From Oscillospiraceae bacterium (GTDB taxonomy: Bacteria > Bacillota > Clostridia > Oscillospirales > Oscillospiraceae): DNA of 5,903 nt. The notes beneath the pieces were generated by a model. That model made no database searches. It saw only the letters and a program-made list of their open reading frames with translations, and was not told where the DNA came from. Shown piece by piece: positions 5,105-5,903 of the stretch (position 1 is the stretch's first letter; each line of letters begins with the position of its first letter). The translations under genes were made by a program, and so were the position numbers. The stretch is taken from NCBI GenBank assembly GCA_021205585.1, contig JAJPXI010000193.1:1-5903 (forward strand), read 5' to 3'.

Positions 5105-5885
5105 TTACTCCGCTCCGGCTGCCTCGGGCTCCTCCGATGTCTCCGGTGCTTCCGGCCCTTCTGCCAGCACCTCGGGTTCTTCCTCCGGCGCTTCCGGCCC
5201 TTCTACCGGCGCCTCAGGTTCTTCCACCGGCGTTTCTGGCTCTTCCTCCGGCTCCTCGGCGGCGCTGACCGGGCGGATGTCGATTTTCCAGCCGGTCAGG
5301 CGGGCGGCCAGGCGGGCGTTCTGCCCCTCTTTACCGATGGCCAGGGACAGCTGATCGTCCGGGACGACCACCCGGCAGGACTTGCCCGCCTCCAGCACCT
5401 TCACTTCCAGCACGTTGGCGGGGGCCAGGGCGGCGGCCACATACTGGGCGGGGTCGTCGTTGTACCGGATGATGTCGATTTTCTCCCCGTTCAGCTCCTC
5501 CACGATGCTGTTGACCCGCTGGCCCCGGGCCCCGACGCACGCGCCGATGGGATCCACCTTCTCGTCCGACGACCACACGGCCATCTTGGTGCGGCTGCCC
5601 GCTTCCCGGGCGATGGACTTGATCTCCACCGTGCCGTCGTAAATCTCCGGCACCTCCATCTCAAACAGCCGCTTGACCAGGCCGGGGTGGGTGCGGGAAA
5701 TCATGACCTGGGCTCCCCGGGTGGCGTGGCGCACCTCCACCACATAGACCCTCAGGTAATCCCCCTCCCGGATGACCTCCCCCTTGACCTGTTCGGCGGG
5801 GGTCAGGTAGGCGTCTGTCGTCTCGCCGCCGCTGCTCAGGCGCATGGTCACAGTGCCGGTGTGGGGGGCGATGCGGGTGACGGTG
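5105..5885 (-). CDS. nusA: Transcription factor NusA, C-terminal part (5' end missing)
   Basis: NusA binds RNA polymerase and nascent RNA and controls pausing, termination and antitermination. About 260 residues are present: the S1 domain from near its first strand (TVTRIAPHTGTVTMRL...) to ~68, then SRTHPGLVKRLFEMEVPEIY leading into KH1 (~80-165, GXXG loop GARG in GACVGARGQR) and KH2 (~165-208, loop GKEG in SLAIGKEGQNARLAARLTGW). The RNA polymerase-binding N-terminal domain is missing because the sequence ends here. The frame continues to an ATG at 5896, but its first residues (MCIS) are encoded by adapter sequence, so that start is false; a Gly is expected where the Ser is read, which fits a genomic junction at 5885. 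After KH2 there are no AR repeats, only a ~55-residue acidic Pro/Glu tail with a 14-residue period. The next gene follows after 30 nt. Confidence 0.95.
5120..5245 (-). repeat. Three 42-bp tandem repeats coding the acidic NusA tail
   Basis: The tail reads as three 14-residue units: EEPETPVEEPEAPV, EGPEAPEEEPEVLA and EGPEAPETSEEPEA. At the DNA level GCTTCCGGCCCTTCT recurs exactly 42 bases apart (starting 5148 and 5190). The period is a multiple of three, so copy number can change without breaking the frame. Confidence 0.7.
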
Positions 5886-5903
5886 CTTATACACATCTCC
5901 GAG
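5886..5903. other. Residual Nextera/Tn5 adapter sequence (artefact)
   Basis: The last 18 bases, CTTATACACATCTCCGAG, are identical to the transposase adapter read-through (13 bases of the Tn5 mosaic end plus CCGAG of the read-2 adapter). They are not genomic. They also create the false start ATG at 5896. Confidence 0.92.

Noticed and set aside
5886..5896. ATG at 5896 as the NusA start
   Set aside because: These bases are adapter sequence, and the NusA N-terminal domain is absent, so the gene is truncated by the contig end.

Overview
The window is a high-GC bacterial sequence with one long block of genes, all on the minus strand: (nusA)-rnpM-L7Ae/YlxQ-infB-rbfA-nrnA. Transcription therefore runs from the right edge towards the left. 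This order, with a YlxR/RnpM protein and an L7Ae-like protein between nusA and infB and a DHH-family oligoribonuclease after rbfA, is typical of Bacillota. The strong G+C bias of the coding regions suggests a GC-rich Clostridia lineage, for example an Oscillospiraceae-type gut bacterium. That placement is inference and rests on no marker gene.

Region by region: 5886-5903 is not genomic. It matches an Illumina/Nextera transposase adapter, so the contig end is untrimmed. 5105-5885 is the C-terminal part of NusA (end of S1, KH1, KH2 and a repetitive acidic tail). 4799-5074 is RnpM (YlxR). 4342-4806 is a ribosomal L7Ae-family protein with a long basic tail, overlapping rnpM by 8 nt. 1931-4327 is translation initiation factor IF-2, with a TTG start and a Gln/Gly/Lys-rich linker. 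1876-1923 is a strong terminator-like hairpin inside the operon, just ahead of rbfA (1473-1859). 512-1468 is NrnA, whose ribosome binding site lies inside the end of rbfA. A GC-rich hairpin follows the nrnA stop directly.

The first ~510 bases differ in kind. At 161-387 there is an AT-rich island (about 36% G+C by hand count over 161-380) packed with perfect inverted repeats of 5-17 bp on 3-4 nt loops. One pair sits inside an outer stem, giving a three-way junction, and a 9-nt motif GTATKAGAC recurs three times between hairpins. This is the most unusual part of the window and looks like a structured RNA, or a small interspersed or mobile palindromic element, inserted after the operon. Left of it, bases 1 to about 156 have a minus-strand open frame with coding-like third-position bias that runs on through the hairpins and off the window edge.

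The genes form a transcription/translation unit: NusA (elongation, pausing, termination), RnpM (RNase P modulator), an L7Ae-type RNA-binding protein, IF-2 (initiator tRNA delivery), RbfA (30S maturation) and NrnA (recycling of very short RNAs and pAp).
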